A DNA stretch of 13,643 nt, taken from the NCBI GenBank assembly GCA_947375085.1, contig CANCEQ010000067.1, positions 1 to 13,643 on the forward strand. Direction: 5' to 3'. This document shows positions 1 to 7,635 of this stretch, one piece after another. Each line of letters starts with the position of its first letter. The first letter of the stretch is position 1. Origin of the DNA: Flavobacteriales bacterium. GTDB taxonomy: Bacteria; Bacteroidota; Bacteroidia; Flavobacteriales; Crocinitomicaceae. The notes under the pieces are model-generated. The model was not told the DNA's origin, did no database searches, and saw nothing but the letters and a program-made list of their open reading frames with translations. A program made the position numbers and the translations under genes.

Positions 1-107
1 GCTGTTAGTTCACCACGTTCAATTGATTGAACAATCTGCAGTTTGAAGGACATTGAATAGTCTTTCTGTGTACGTTTTTGATAAACGTTTTTTTCTTCTT
101 CTTTCAT
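1..107 (-). CDS. IS3-family transposase OrfA, N-terminal fragment (cut by window edge)
   Basis: A minus-strand reading frame starts with ATG at 107-105 and stays open to the window edge, giving 35 complete residues beginning MKEEEKNVYQKRTQKDYSMS and continuing SFKLQIVQSIERGELTA. The pattern YQKRTQKDYS-SFKLQIV--IE-GE is the usual N-terminus of Bacteroidota IS3-family OrfA proteins, at the start of their helix-turn-helix DNA-binding domain. OrfA normally binds the terminal repeats and is joined to the DDE integrase OrfB by programmed frameshifting; OrfB would lie left of the window. Codons such as CTG and CAG are somewhat less AT-biased than in neighbouring genes, as expected for a mobile gene. 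The family call rests on recalled similarity. Whether the copy is intact cannot be judged here. Confidence 0.7.
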   Translation of the reverse strand, partial: MKEEEKNVYQKRTQKDYSMSFKLQIVQSIERGELT

Positions 108-146
108 AACGTTATTTTTTGTGTAACGCTATTTCAGGACTAGACA
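1..146 (-). mobile_element. IS3-family insertion sequence, transposase-proximal end (truncated by window edge)
   Basis: This is the left terminal part of an insertion sequence read on the minus strand. It contains the start of a transposase OrfA (from 107 downward) preceded by a 39-bp leader. Read on the minus strand, the element appears to begin at 146 with TGTCTAGTCCTGAAATAGCG. The 5'-TG start is what IS3-family ends show, and a TAGTCCTGAA-type tip is familiar from Bacteroidota IS3 elements (recalled, not searched). The outer boundary at 146 is inferred from that tip, because the other end and the target duplication lie outside the window. The element sits just downstream of the metalloprotease terminator, so it does not break any gene visible here. 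Confidence 0.6.
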
Positions 147-154
147 ATACCTTG

Positions 155-185
155 AAATAAAAAAGGCAGGAATTTTCCTGCCTTT
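155..185 (-). terminator. Rho-independent terminator of the M43 metalloprotease gene (possibly bidirectional)
   Basis: A perfect 11-bp inverted repeat, AAAGGCAGGAA (162-172) and TTCCTGCCTTT (175-185), has a 2-nt loop. On the minus strand it is followed by TTTTTTATTT, a good U-tract, and it lies 21 bases past the stop codon of the metalloprotease. On the plus strand the stem is followed by a T-rich stretch, so it may also block transcription entering from the IS element. Confidence 0.85.
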
Positions 186-206
186 CATTTTTTAAATTAT
201 AGATTG

Positions 207-2360
207 TTATTTCACAATAAACTGAGAAATTTTTTGAATAGATCCAATCTGTGTTTTTAATAAATAAACACCTTGTACTAAATCATGTGTATTAAGAACA
301 ACTAAATTAGAACCTAAAATCCCATTTATTTTTTCAGTCTTAATTATTTTTCCAGTTAAATCTTGAATATCTAAAACTACTTCTTTATCCGTTGGAATAG
401 AAAAATGAACATTCAATTCTCCTTCTGTAGGATTAGGGAAAAGTTCAAAATTACTTACATCTAATGGATTTTCATTAATTCCTAAAACAATTGAAGAAGA
501 AGGTGTTCCGTTGTAAATATTAATATCATCTAAATAAAGATTGTTTCCCCCACTACCTGTAAACTGAAATTTAAATCTAAAATTTGATTTATAATATTGA
601 CTTGTTATTTGAGTTACATGAACTGTGGTCCAATCGCTAGTTGATTGAGGTGTCCATGAACTAGAAGACGTTAAAGTAGTTAAGATATTCCCACTTATCG
701 TATTTCTTACTAGCCAGGTTGTACCACAATCTGTTGAAATTGCAATTTTTAATGATTCATTATTAGTGTCTATTTTTTTCCTATATGCATATTTAAAAGT
801 CAAGGTTAAAGGAGAACTTGTTGGCACTACAGAAAGGTCTATAATTTCTGAGTTTAGTTCATCTACTGTAGAAACAAGTGTTTCATCAAAATTTGCTAAT
901 TTCACACATTTATCATCAGAAAATCCTGCGCCAGTAAAGATCTCAAATGGTCTATTTCCTCCTTGGTCATATTGTCCCCATTTATTAATGTCATCAAGTT
1001 TGTTATAATACATGAAACTTTCATAATAAGGAAAACTATGAGAGGTTGGTAATACTTGAATGTATTTTGTTTTAGTATCAGTAGCAGATGCTCCACTAAC
1101 GCTAGAAGTTAGATTTATAGAATACAATCCAGGTGTTGAATAAGTAATTGTAGGATTTTTACTCGATGAAGTTGCAGGTGAACCACCATCTGTTTTCCAT
1201 GACCAAGATGTTGCTTGACTATATGCTTTATCACTTAGATTTACACTCTGTCCAGCACATATAATTGTTTTATCAGATTGAATATCAGCATAAGTTAAAG
1301 GTGCTACAGAATTTAAGTTTGCTGAAAGCCAAATATTATTTCTTCCACCTTGAGATGAATTTAGGGCTGCAATCATTCTTGCTTTCTGACCTTCTGTGAA
1401 CATTTTAGTACAATATGAATATTCCATAAAATTTTCAATGTTTTCAGTCACTCCATTTGTACAATCAATAGCATTATTTAGAGCACAAGTTTGATATCCT
1501 TTTGTAACAGGAGTATCAGATACACCATCATCACCACATGCAACACCTGGACTATTTGTACCCCCCCAAGTGTGAGATAAATTTAACCAATGTCCTACTT
1601 CATGAGTTAACGCTCTACTTGTATTTATTGAAGAAGTTCCGATTGCACCAACATAATTATGTAAAATCCAAATTCCATTATTCATTGATTTGTCAGGGTT
1701 TGGAGTTCTAGTATAACCTGCAGCAGTAGAACCTACATTTTGACAAACAAAAATATTTAAGTATTTGTTTCCAGGCCATTCTCCTTGATAAGTGTCATTA
1801 TTAGTTTTAACAGCATTTGCCTGAAGAGTACCATTGCTACCGTCGCTAGTTATAGGATCAACAGTTCTTGTAATACCGCTAAATGTTTTACCACTTGGAT
1901 CTCTATTTGCTAAAACAAATTCAACACCAATATCAGCAATAATACCTTTAAATTGAGAAACAACATCAGCAGTATCAGCATTTAATTTTCTATAATCTCT
2001 ATTTAGAATAAATAATTGATCTAAAATTTGAGTTCTTGAAATATTTTCGATACCATTATTGTGTAAAACATGGAAAACTACAGGGATTTTATAAATAGTA
2101 CCTTTTTCTGTAGCACCACCCTTTTTTTCACTTTTAAAATTTTGAATATAACTTTGAATTTCAGCTTCATAAGCTATATGTTCTTGTAAATTTTGTGGAT
2201 TACTTATATACTCATTCATTTTTAAATGAGTTTGGCAATATTCTATATTCTCACCTTCTCGACAATTTTGCTTATTTACTTTATATACTTCTTTTTGTCC
2301 GTAAATAATAAGGGAACAAATCGAAAAAATGAATGTAAGAAGGGTAATTTTTTTATTCAT
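207..2360 (-). CDS. Secreted M43-family (cytophagalysin-like) zinc metalloprotease with PKD domain and T9SS type A sorting domain
   Basis: 717 residues. Residues 1-21 are a signal peptide (basic start, hydrophobic core, cleavage near YGQ). The catalytic domain spans roughly 85-345. Its zinc motif HEVGHWLNLSH at 253-263 supplies H253, H257 and H263 as ligands and E254 as catalytic base. A downstream NFMEYS carries the probable Met-turn M312, as in M43 metzincins (pappalysin, ulilysin, cytophagalysin). Residues ~355-437 form a PKD-like domain. Residues ~440-617 look like a MAM-type jelly-roll, with the closing motif LYLDDINIYNG. Residues ~637-717 are a type A T9SS sorting domain (LFPNPTEGEL start, GVYLLK near the end). 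The family predicts a protease exported by Sec and then T9SS, and either anchored at the surface or released. It is a single-gene unit with its own terminator. A G7 tract (plus-strand C1561-1567) lies just after the zinc motif. The substrate is unknown. Confidence 0.93.
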   Translation of the reverse strand: MNKKITLLTFIFSICSLIIYGQKEVYKVNKQNCREGENIEYCQTHLKMNEYISNPQNLQEHIAYEAEIQSYIQNFKSEKKGGATEKGTIYKIPVVFHVLHNNGIENISRTQILDQLFILNRDYRKLNADTADVVSQFKGIIADIGVEFVLANRDPSGKTFSGITRTVDPITSDGSNGTLQANAVKTNNDTYQGEWPGNKYLNIFVCQNVGSTAAGYTRTPNPDKSMNNGIWILHNYVGAIGTSSINTSRALTHEVGHWLNLSHTWGGTNSPGVACGDDGVSDTPVTKGYQTCALNNAIDCTNGVTENIENFMEYSYCTKMFTEGQKARMIAALNSSQGGRNNIWLSANLNSVAPLTYADIQSDKTIICAGQSVNLSDKAYSQATSWSWKTDGGSPATSSSKNPTITYSTPGLYSINLTSSVSGASATDTKTKYIQVLPTSHSFPYYESFMYYNKLDDINKWGQYDQGGNRPFEIFTGAGFSDDKCVKLANFDETLVSTVDELNSEIIDLSVVPTSSPLTLTFKYAYRKKIDTNNESLKIAISTDCGTTWLVRNTISGNILTTLTSSSSWTPQSTSDWTTVHVTQITSQYYKSNFRFKFQFTGSGGNNLYLDDINIYNGTPSSSIVLGINENPLDVSNFELFPNPTEGELNVHFSIPTDKEVVLDIQDLTGKIIKTEKINGILGSNLVVLNTHDLVQGVYLLKTQIGSIQKISQFIVK

Positions 2361-2494
2361 AGCTTTAATTTTTATAAATTATAGTTTAGCAACTGCAATT
2401 TATACATTATGTTTTTAAAAATAATAAAAAAATATATAAAGTGTATAGATTATTGATTTAAATGAGAATAACCAATTTTATGAATTGAGTTATT
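2361..2494. promoter_or_regulatory. Divergent AT-rich intergenic region between metalloprotease and helicase genes
   Basis: These 134 bases separate two divergently read genes and must hold at least one promoter for each. I find no strict TAnnTTTG box for the metalloprotease (TATAAATTG is the nearest) and only a 7/8 match, TATGTTTA at 2494-2501, for the helicase. The long A/T tracts around 2411-2440 could bend DNA. I see no hairpin or conserved RNA structure. Confidence 0.3.
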
Positions 2495-2515
2495 ATGTTT
2501 AACTTAACAGCCAAT

Positions 2516-3721
2516 ATGAAATTTACAGAATTAAATTTGAACGAAAGCTTACTAGAAGCAATCGATCACATGGGGTTTGAAAATGCAACTCCAATACAAG
2601 AATTTGCAATTCCTAAAATATTAGCAAATAAAGATATAATAGCATGTGCTCAAACTGGTACAGGTAAGACAGCAGCATTTATCTTACCTATTTTGAATAA
2701 ATTGGTAGGTAAGGAAGATTTAACAATTGATACTTTAATAATTGTTCCTACAAGAGAGTTAGCGGTTCAAATTGAACAAGAAATTCAAGGTTTATCTTAT
2801 TTTGTTTCAGTTGGCTCACAAGCAATTTATGGTGGGGGAGATGGAAAAGATTGGGATATTCAAAAAGATGCTTTAAAAAATGGAACTGATATTATAGTAG
2901 CAACTCCGGGTAAATTAATTTCTCATTTAGCAATGGGTTATGTTAATTTTAAACATGTTAAACATTTAGTATTAGATGAAGCGGACAAAATGTTAGATAT
3001 GGGGTTTTTGGATGATTTAGAAAAAATTATTTCTTATCTTCCTAAAAATCATCAAACATTATTGTTTAGCGCTACAATGGCACCTAAAATTAGGACCTTA
3101 GCGGCTAAGATTTTAAAAGATCCTGAGGAAATTACATTATCAATTTCTAAACCTGCTCCTGGAGTATCTCAAAATTTATATTTGACTTATGATAATCAAA
3201 AGATACCAGTTATTAAACATATTTTAGAACAACGACCTGAATATACAAGCATCATTATTTTTACTTCATCTAAAAGTAAAGTTTCTGAGATAGTTCAAGG
3301 ATTAAGAAAATTAGGTTTTAAATCACAAGGTATTTCTTCTAATTTAACACAAGCAGAAAGAGAAGAAGTGTTAAGAGGTTTTAGATCGAAAAGAATTAGA
3401 ATTCTTGTTGCTACAGATGTAATGAGTAGAGGTATTGACATCAAAGAAATAAATATGGTGATCAATTATGACGCTCCACATGATGCCGAAGATTATGTTC
3501 ATCGAATTGGAAGAACGGCGAGAGCAAACACGAAAGGAGAAGCATATACTTTGATTAATGAAAAAGATATGCAAAAAATGCAAAGGATCGAAAAACTGAT
3601 TGAAGCTGAAATTCCACGTCAAATATTACCGGAAGAATTAGGAGAAGGACCAATCTGGAAAACGGGAAGTACAAATACGTTTAAAAAGAAACGAAAATTT
3701 AAACCCAAAAAGAAAGATTAA
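2516..3721 (+). CDS. DEAD-box ATP-dependent RNA helicase (RhlE/DeaD-like)
   Basis: 401 residues from the ATG at 2516. It unwinds short RNA duplexes with ATP, probably in ribosome assembly or mRNA turnover in the cytoplasm. All core motifs are present: F3 plus Q-motif GFENATPIQ (20-28), motif I AQTGTGKT (45-52), Ia PTRELA (78-83), II DEAD (154-157), III SAT (185-187), V ATDVMSRGIDI (299-309) and VI HRIGRTARA (329-337). The tail is short and very basic (KKKRKFKPKKKD), likely for RNA contact, with no extra RNA-binding domain. An in-frame ATG at 2495 would add seven residues. I prefer 2516 because family members typically begin MKFTELNL, and 2495 overlaps a possible -7 box, but with no Shine-Dalgarno signal this is not decided. 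Its stop codon overlaps that of the convergent barrel gene. The exact subfamily (RhlE, DeaD or other) is uncertain. Confidence 0.95.
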   Translation: MKFTELNLNESLLEAIDHMGFENATPIQEFAIPKILANKDIIACAQTGTGKTAAFILPILNKLVGKEDLTIDTLIIVPTRELAVQIEQEIQGLSYFVSVGSQAIYGGGDGKDWDIQKDALKNGTDIIVATPGKLISHLAMGYVNFKHVKHLVLDEADKMLDMGFLDDLEKIISYLPKNHQTLLFSATMAPKIRTLAAKILKDPEEITLSISKPAPGVSQNLYLTYDNQKIPVIKHILEQRPEYTSIIIFTSSKSKVSEIVQGLRKLGFKSQGISSNLTQAEREEVLRGFRSKRIRILVATDVMSRGIDIKEINMVINYDAPHDAEDYVHRIGRTARANTKGEAYTLINEKDMQKMQRIEKLIEAEIPRQILPEELGEGPIWKTGSTNTFKKKRKFKPKKKD

Positions 3722-5172
3722 TAATTTCTATAATCATTCCAAAGACAACTTCGAATTCCTATTACAAGCTGGTAAAATGGTAATTTGGTATACGTATTTC
3801 CTTGAAAATGATTCTCCAAGAACAACTGTAAATTTGTTTTCTTGTCATATACGTATGCTGTTGAAATAATGAGATTAATTCCATTTGTTTTCACGCCTTG
3901 CCCTATATAATTATTATGCTCTTTTGGATGAGAATTATATGATTCATAAATATTTCCTCCATAACTTACCCCCTCATTTTTATCTATTCCATGTAAAAAA
4001 TAATTTAAAAAGCCTTTAAAAATCCAATTGCTTTTTTGCCATTTAATTTCAGCTAATATTTCTTCAAAATTTGAACCATAAGGGTGAGCTAAAACATTTC
4101 CTTGATTACCATAATTCGCATCAGTTGACACATGTGAATAAGTATAAGGTCTACATATATTTGCTTCAATTCTATAAAAATAATTTATATTTTTTTTATT
4201 AAATCGCCCTTTAATTCCAAGTTGATACGCATATTTATTAGCCCAGTAGCCATTTTTCGCAAGGATTTCAGATAATAAAAAGTCATCTAATATACCTTGT
4301 GCATATAAAGTCGATTTTTTATAGCGATAAGTTAATTGAGCTCCTAAAAAACTATTATCAGAAGATCCAATTGAGTATTCTTGAGGTCTAAAAAACACAA
4401 TTGGATTTAAGTATTCAGCATCAAATCCTCTTCGAATAGAAGGGTCTTTTGGAGTAAATAAAACAGATTCAAACAAACTTAAATTTATTTTTTTTGTAAA
4501 GTTTATTGACAGATAATGAGAAGTTGAATACTTTGACTTCCAATCATTTGAACTATTTATTTCTCTGTAAAATTGGTATAAAATTGAATATTCGCACTTC
4601 CAAAATTTAGCTCTAATCTGACCAAATGGATAAGGTGAGCCATAATCACTAAGTAAAAAAGACCTATTTCCTTCACCGATAAAATTTTGATCTATTCCAA
4701 CTTGAAAATTAAAAATTGAATTTGGTGTATATGAAATTCGTCCTCTGATATCTGTGTATGAAAAATCATTTTTATTATTTAAATGAAATAGGTATGATTT
4801 TGGCTGAAAAAGTTTGTTTTTACTTTTTCCGTAACCTTGAATGGCAGCTAATTTAAAATAAAATTTGTTTTTGAAAGTACCAGTCAAAGATGCTCCTAAA
4901 CCAATTTTTACTGATGCATATTTATCGAATTCTGTTCCAATATCAAAAATTGGACTTAGATATACATTTTTTGAAAGTGAGTCCTTACCAAAACCGTAAG
5001 AGATTTTAGATAAATTGTCGTTTTTTGTTCGGATAAATGGTTTTAATGAAGTATGAACATCAGTACTCAAAGGATAAATAGAATCATTTGGAAGTTCTTC
5101 ATACAAAGATCCTAAATCAACTTGAGCGTTAAATACAAATGGAAAAAATATGAAAAGCAGAAATTTATTCAT
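3718..5172 (-). CDS. Wzi/RemB-like outer-membrane beta-barrel protein (barrel B)
   Basis: 484 residues with a signal peptide (cleavage near FNAQ, about residue 17), then alternating aromatic and polar strands throughout, as in an outer-membrane barrel. Two motifs support the Wzi capsule-assembly family, which includes the Flavobacterium gliding protein RemB: NFIGEGNRSFLLSD at 163-176, and YLNPIVFFRPQEYSIGS (254-270) followed by DNSFLG. A third shared element is LAHPYGSNFEE (361-371). The last residue is aromatic (Y), consistent with a BAM beta-signal. Wzi proteins bind surface polysaccharide, and RemB mutants are affected in gliding; which applies here is unknown. It is the last gene of the cysQ operon, starting one base after barrel A stops (TAA-A-ATG), so translation is probably coupled. 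Its own stop overlaps the helicase stop from the other strand, leaving no room for a separate terminator. Confidence 0.75.
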   Translation of the reverse strand: MNKFLLFIFFPFVFNAQVDLGSLYEELPNDSIYPLSTDVHTSLKPFIRTKNDNLSKISYGFGKDSLSKNVYLSPIFDIGTEFDKYASVKIGLGASLTGTFKNKFYFKLAAIQGYGKSKNKLFQPKSYLFHLNNKNDFSYTDIRGRISYTPNSIFNFQVGIDQNFIGEGNRSFLLSDYGSPYPFGQIRAKFWKCEYSILYQFYREINSSNDWKSKYSTSHYLSINFTKKINLSLFESVLFTPKDPSIRRGFDAEYLNPIVFFRPQEYSIGSSDNSFLGAQLTYRYKKSTLYAQGILDDFLLSEILAKNGYWANKYAYQLGIKGRFNKKNINYFYRIEANICRPYTYSHVSTDANYGNQGNVLAHPYGSNFEEILAEIKWQKSNWIFKGFLNYFLHGIDKNEGVSYGGNIYESYNSHPKEHNNYIGQGVKTNGINLIISTAYVYDKKTNLQLFLENHFQGNTYTKLPFYQLVIGIRSCLWNDYRNY

Positions 5173-5173
5173 T

Positions 5174-6730
5174 TTAAAAATCGTTGTAATGATTTATTAA
5201 TCCAGTTCTAATTCCAAGATTAAAAAATTTAGTAGGAGTCGAATTATTAGAAGTATCGTTTCTGAATAAGTAGGACCCAAATACAGTAATATTCATTTTT
5301 CTATTGAATCTACAACCTGCCTCAAATTGATGATTTTGAATAATTCCAGTTTGAGTTTTTGAATTTAAATTAACTGCTTCTAGACTTCCGCTTAAATAAT
5401 CAGATAAAGAATAAACAATTAATTTAACATCAACATAAATATATTGATACTCGTAATTTGCTCTAACCAAAAACTCTTGAAAATTTGTTCCTTTTGTATG
5501 AGCTAATGGTAAATTATAGTTTGAATAATTAAGATTAGAATTTTTTGAATAATATAAATGTTTTGGTAAGTTATTATATTCAGCTTGAATCATGAAATTT
5601 TTTAGGCCAGCAATGTCATATCCTCTATATCCGATTTGAAAACCTATATTTTTTAAGTCATAATTACTCAAAGCAATTTGATTATAAAATCGGTGATGTG
5701 AATCATATAAATATTCTAAATTGACACCTAAAAGGCCATTTATTTTTTTCTTATTTTTCTCACCTAATTCCGAAATCCCTGGTATTGGGTTATAAAACAT
5801 TGGGTTTACATTATGGGATGAAATTGAATCACCTTTAGACCATATTACTCCTTCAAAAAAACTGATTGTTATTTTATCAGATGCTTTATAAGTAAGGTAA
5901 TTAACGGAATAACCTTTTGGTTGGTAATATGCTTCAACATTTGTTTGAATGGGGCGTCTTATTAGGTTCATTAATCTTGTTCGCATGTAAACAAAATTCC
6001 ACTTTGAATTAAGTTTTACATTCATTTGAAAATAAGGTGTATAAATGCTATTGTCAGAAAGAAATAAAGAACGATGACCATTTCCAATAAAATGAGCGTT
6101 ATTTCCACCGATTAGTTTTATGTTTTTTGTTGGAGAGTAAATTACATTTCCAATGGCATAAGCATAATCAAATCCTGTTTGTTTAAAAGGTTTTGTTCTA
6201 GCAGCTCCTGGTATTACTGCGTTTTGAAGAGAATATGAATTATAGGTAGGGTATAATTCTCCAACAGATTTATAATATTCAGTTTCAAATTTATTGAAGG
6301 TTGATTGATTTTCATAAAAAGAGGTTGAGAATGAAAAGTTCTTCATTAAATCTCCTTCAATATGATATCCTCTAGTGTTTTGATAATATTTTGTTCCGAG
6401 ACTATCATTTAAATCTTTCCCTCTAGCAATATCAAACGTTGGTGATATTGTTATGTAATAGTCTTTTCCACTTAATTCAAAAAGATGTTTTTTAATTAAA
6501 AAACTTGTTATATAATAATATTGTTTTGTAGAGTCAGCAATTTTATCAACTAAGTTTATATCACTTTCACAAGCTGGAAGAAATGATCCGTTTGAAAAAC
6601 TTTTATTTTTAAAAGGAGAAAACAATTTGTCTTTGTAATAGGAGCTTATTGGTAACAAATTTTGTTGAGACAAAATAGTTATCGAATAAATAAACGAGAA
6701 TAAAAAAACAAGAAGTAATTTACTTTTCAT
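5174..6730 (-). CDS. Wzi/RemB-like outer-membrane beta-barrel protein (barrel A, divergent paralogue)
   Basis: 518 residues with a signal peptide (1-22, cleavage near LSQQ), followed by barrel-like amphipathic strands to a C-terminal phenylalanine (NDF), consistent with BAM-dependent insertion. The diagnostic segment HFIGNGHRSLFLSD (213-226) matches barrel B's NFIGEGNRSFLLSD, the LAHTKGTNFQEF block (409-420) matches LAHPYGSNFEE, and the two C-termini align (GIRTGLINHYNDF with GIRSCLWNDYRNY). The two genes are therefore distant paralogues. The NP-x-FYRP-EYSIG block of typical members is degenerate here: VNPMFYNPIPGISELG, then KKKINGLLG. The start ATG overlaps the cysQ stop (TAATG), indicating translational coupling. 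A role in surface polysaccharide assembly or gliding is inferred from family and position. The two barrels may work as a pair. Confidence 0.68.
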   Translation of the reverse strand: MKSKLLLVFLFSFIYSITILSQQNLLPISSYYKDKLFSPFKNKSFSNGSFLPACESDINLVDKIADSTKQYYYITSFLIKKHLFELSGKDYYITISPTFDIARGKDLNDSLGTKYYQNTRGYHIEGDLMKNFSFSTSFYENQSTFNKFETEYYKSVGELYPTYNSYSLQNAVIPGAARTKPFKQTGFDYAYAIGNVIYSPTKNIKLIGGNNAHFIGNGHRSLFLSDNSIYTPYFQMNVKLNSKWNFVYMRTRLMNLIRRPIQTNVEAYYQPKGYSVNYLTYKASDKITISFFEGVIWSKGDSISSHNVNPMFYNPIPGISELGEKNKKKINGLLGVNLEYLYDSHHRFYNQIALSNYDLKNIGFQIGYRGYDIAGLKNFMIQAEYNNLPKHLYYSKNSNLNYSNYNLPLAHTKGTNFQEFLVRANYEYQYIYVDVKLIVYSLSDYLSGSLEAVNLNSKTQTGIIQNHQFEAGCRFNRKMNITVFGSYLFRNDTSNNSTPTKFFNLGIRTGLINHYNDF

Positions 6731-7551
6731 TAAAAATCATTTAATGGTTTAGTTAATACGACAAAATGAGGATTTAGAAGATTTTCCTTGTTATAAATTA
6801 GACTTTCTCCATGTTCAATAGATTTTACACTACCTCCTAACGCCTCTATTATTGCCTGACCTGCAGCGATATCCCATTCCATAGTTGGAGCAAAGCGAGG
6901 ATAAACATCTGCTGCTCCTAGAGCTAAATCAAAAAACTTTAATGCGCTTCCTTTTTTTAGAAAATTAATTTCAGGATATTTAATTTTTAAATTTTCAATA
7001 TAATCTAATGGGGCTCCCGAATTCGGTGAATGAGACATCGTCATTACAATTGGTGAATTTCTAGATTCTTTCGACTCTATTTTTATCCAATTTTTATCAT
7101 TTTGGATGTCTTCAAATTTGGAAATGTAAACTCCTGTTTTTACTCCACCAAACAAGACTATTTTTTCTGTCGGAGAAGCTATAACACCAAAAACAGAAAT
7201 ATGGTTTTCAATGAGAGCAATATTTACTGCAAATTGATCATTTTGTTTTATGAATTCTTTTGTACCATCTAGAGGATCAACACACCAATTAAGTGACCAT
7301 TTTTTTCTTTCTGAAAAGTCTTGATGTATTGTTTCTTCACCTAAAATGGGAATATTTGTATCTGATAAAATAGAAGAAATTATTTTTGAAGCTGCTATGT
7401 CAGCATCTGTTACAGGTGATCCATCATTTTTTAAATTGGAAACAAAACCATTTTTGTAAAATTTCATAATAACATTTGAAGCTTCAACAGAAGCTAGTAA
7501 TGCTTTTTGATAGATATCTGGTATATTGCTCAATTTCAATTTAAAATTCAA
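6730..7551 (-). CDS. cysQ: 3'(2'),5'-bisphosphate nucleotidase CysQ (inositol-monophosphatase family)
   Basis: 273 residues. CysQ hydrolyses 3'-phosphoadenosine 5'-phosphate (PAP), the by-product of PAPS-using sulfate reduction and sulfotransferases, to AMP and phosphate. The metal-binding set of the family is complete: SPVTDADIAA (45-54), GEE (71-73), VDPLDGTKEF (91-100, D92 and D95) and WDIAAG (226-231). KKGSALKFFDLALGAADVY (199-217) matches the substrate-side segment. No ATG start fits. The TTG at 7551 is the only start upstream of the conserved first helix before an in-frame stop; TTG codons 5 and 7 are alternatives; the first in-frame ATG (codon 29) would delete that helix. It heads the operon with two outer-membrane barrels (TAATG junction) rather than sitting with cysDNC sulfate-activation genes, which hints at sulfated surface glycans (inference). 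Confidence 0.88.
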   Translation of the reverse strand: MNFKLKLSNIPDIYQKALLASVEASNVIMKFYKNGFVSNLKNDGSPVTDADIAASKIISSILSDTNIPILGEETIHQDFSERKKWSLNWCVDPLDGTKEFIKQNDQFAVNIALIENHISVFGVIASPTEKIVLFGGVKTGVYISKFEDIQNDKNWIKIESKESRNSPIVMTMSHSPNSGAPLDYIENLKIKYPEINFLKKGSALKFFDLALGAADVYPRFAPTMEWDIAAGQAIIEALGGSVKSIEHGESLIYNKENLLNPHFVVLTKPLNDF

Positions 7552-7556
7552 ATGTA
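7549..7556 (-). promoter_or_regulatory. Possible -7 box for the cysQ-barrel operon, overlapping the TTG start
   Basis: Read on the minus strand, 7556-7549 is TACATTTG, a full match to the Bacteroidota -7 consensus TAnnTTTG. I see no TTG at the right distance upstream, so the match may be chance. If it is real, the TTG start at 7551 would lie outside the transcript. Confidence 0.3.
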
Positions 7557-7583
7557 ATTAATCTTAACGAATCTAATTGGTCT

Positions 7584-7616
7584 AAAATAAAAAAGCTGTC
7601 TATTTTAGACAGCTTT
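7584..7616 (-). terminator. Rho-independent terminator after the duplicated-domain T9SS protein
   Basis: A perfect 11-bp inverted repeat, AAAGCTGTCTA (7592-7602) and TAGACAGCTTT (7606-7616), has a 3-nt loop. On the minus strand it is followed by TTTATTTT. It lies 20 bases past the stop codon of the 7636-8790 gene and insulates that gene from the cysQ operon, which therefore needs its own promoter. Confidence 0.87.
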
Positions 7617-7635
7617 GATATAAAACTATTAATTT

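Noticed and set aside
766..1008. 80-codon open frame on the plus strand
   Set aside because: It lies antisense inside the metalloprotease gene, its translation has no recognisable features, and it is explained by the coding bias of the other strand.
902..1096. 64-codon open frame on the minus strand
   Set aside because: It is an alternate frame within the well-supported metalloprotease CDS, with no signal peptide, motif or start signal of its own.
2495..2515. Seven-residue upstream extension of the helicase (MFNLTAN)
   Set aside because: The family usually begins at MKFTELNL, and this ATG overlaps a possible -7 box; it cannot be fully excluded.
3371..3622. 83-codon minus-strand open frame
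   Set aside because: It is antisense to helicase motifs V and VI, whose reading frame is certain; the translation is a low-complexity Phe/Ile/Ser shadow.
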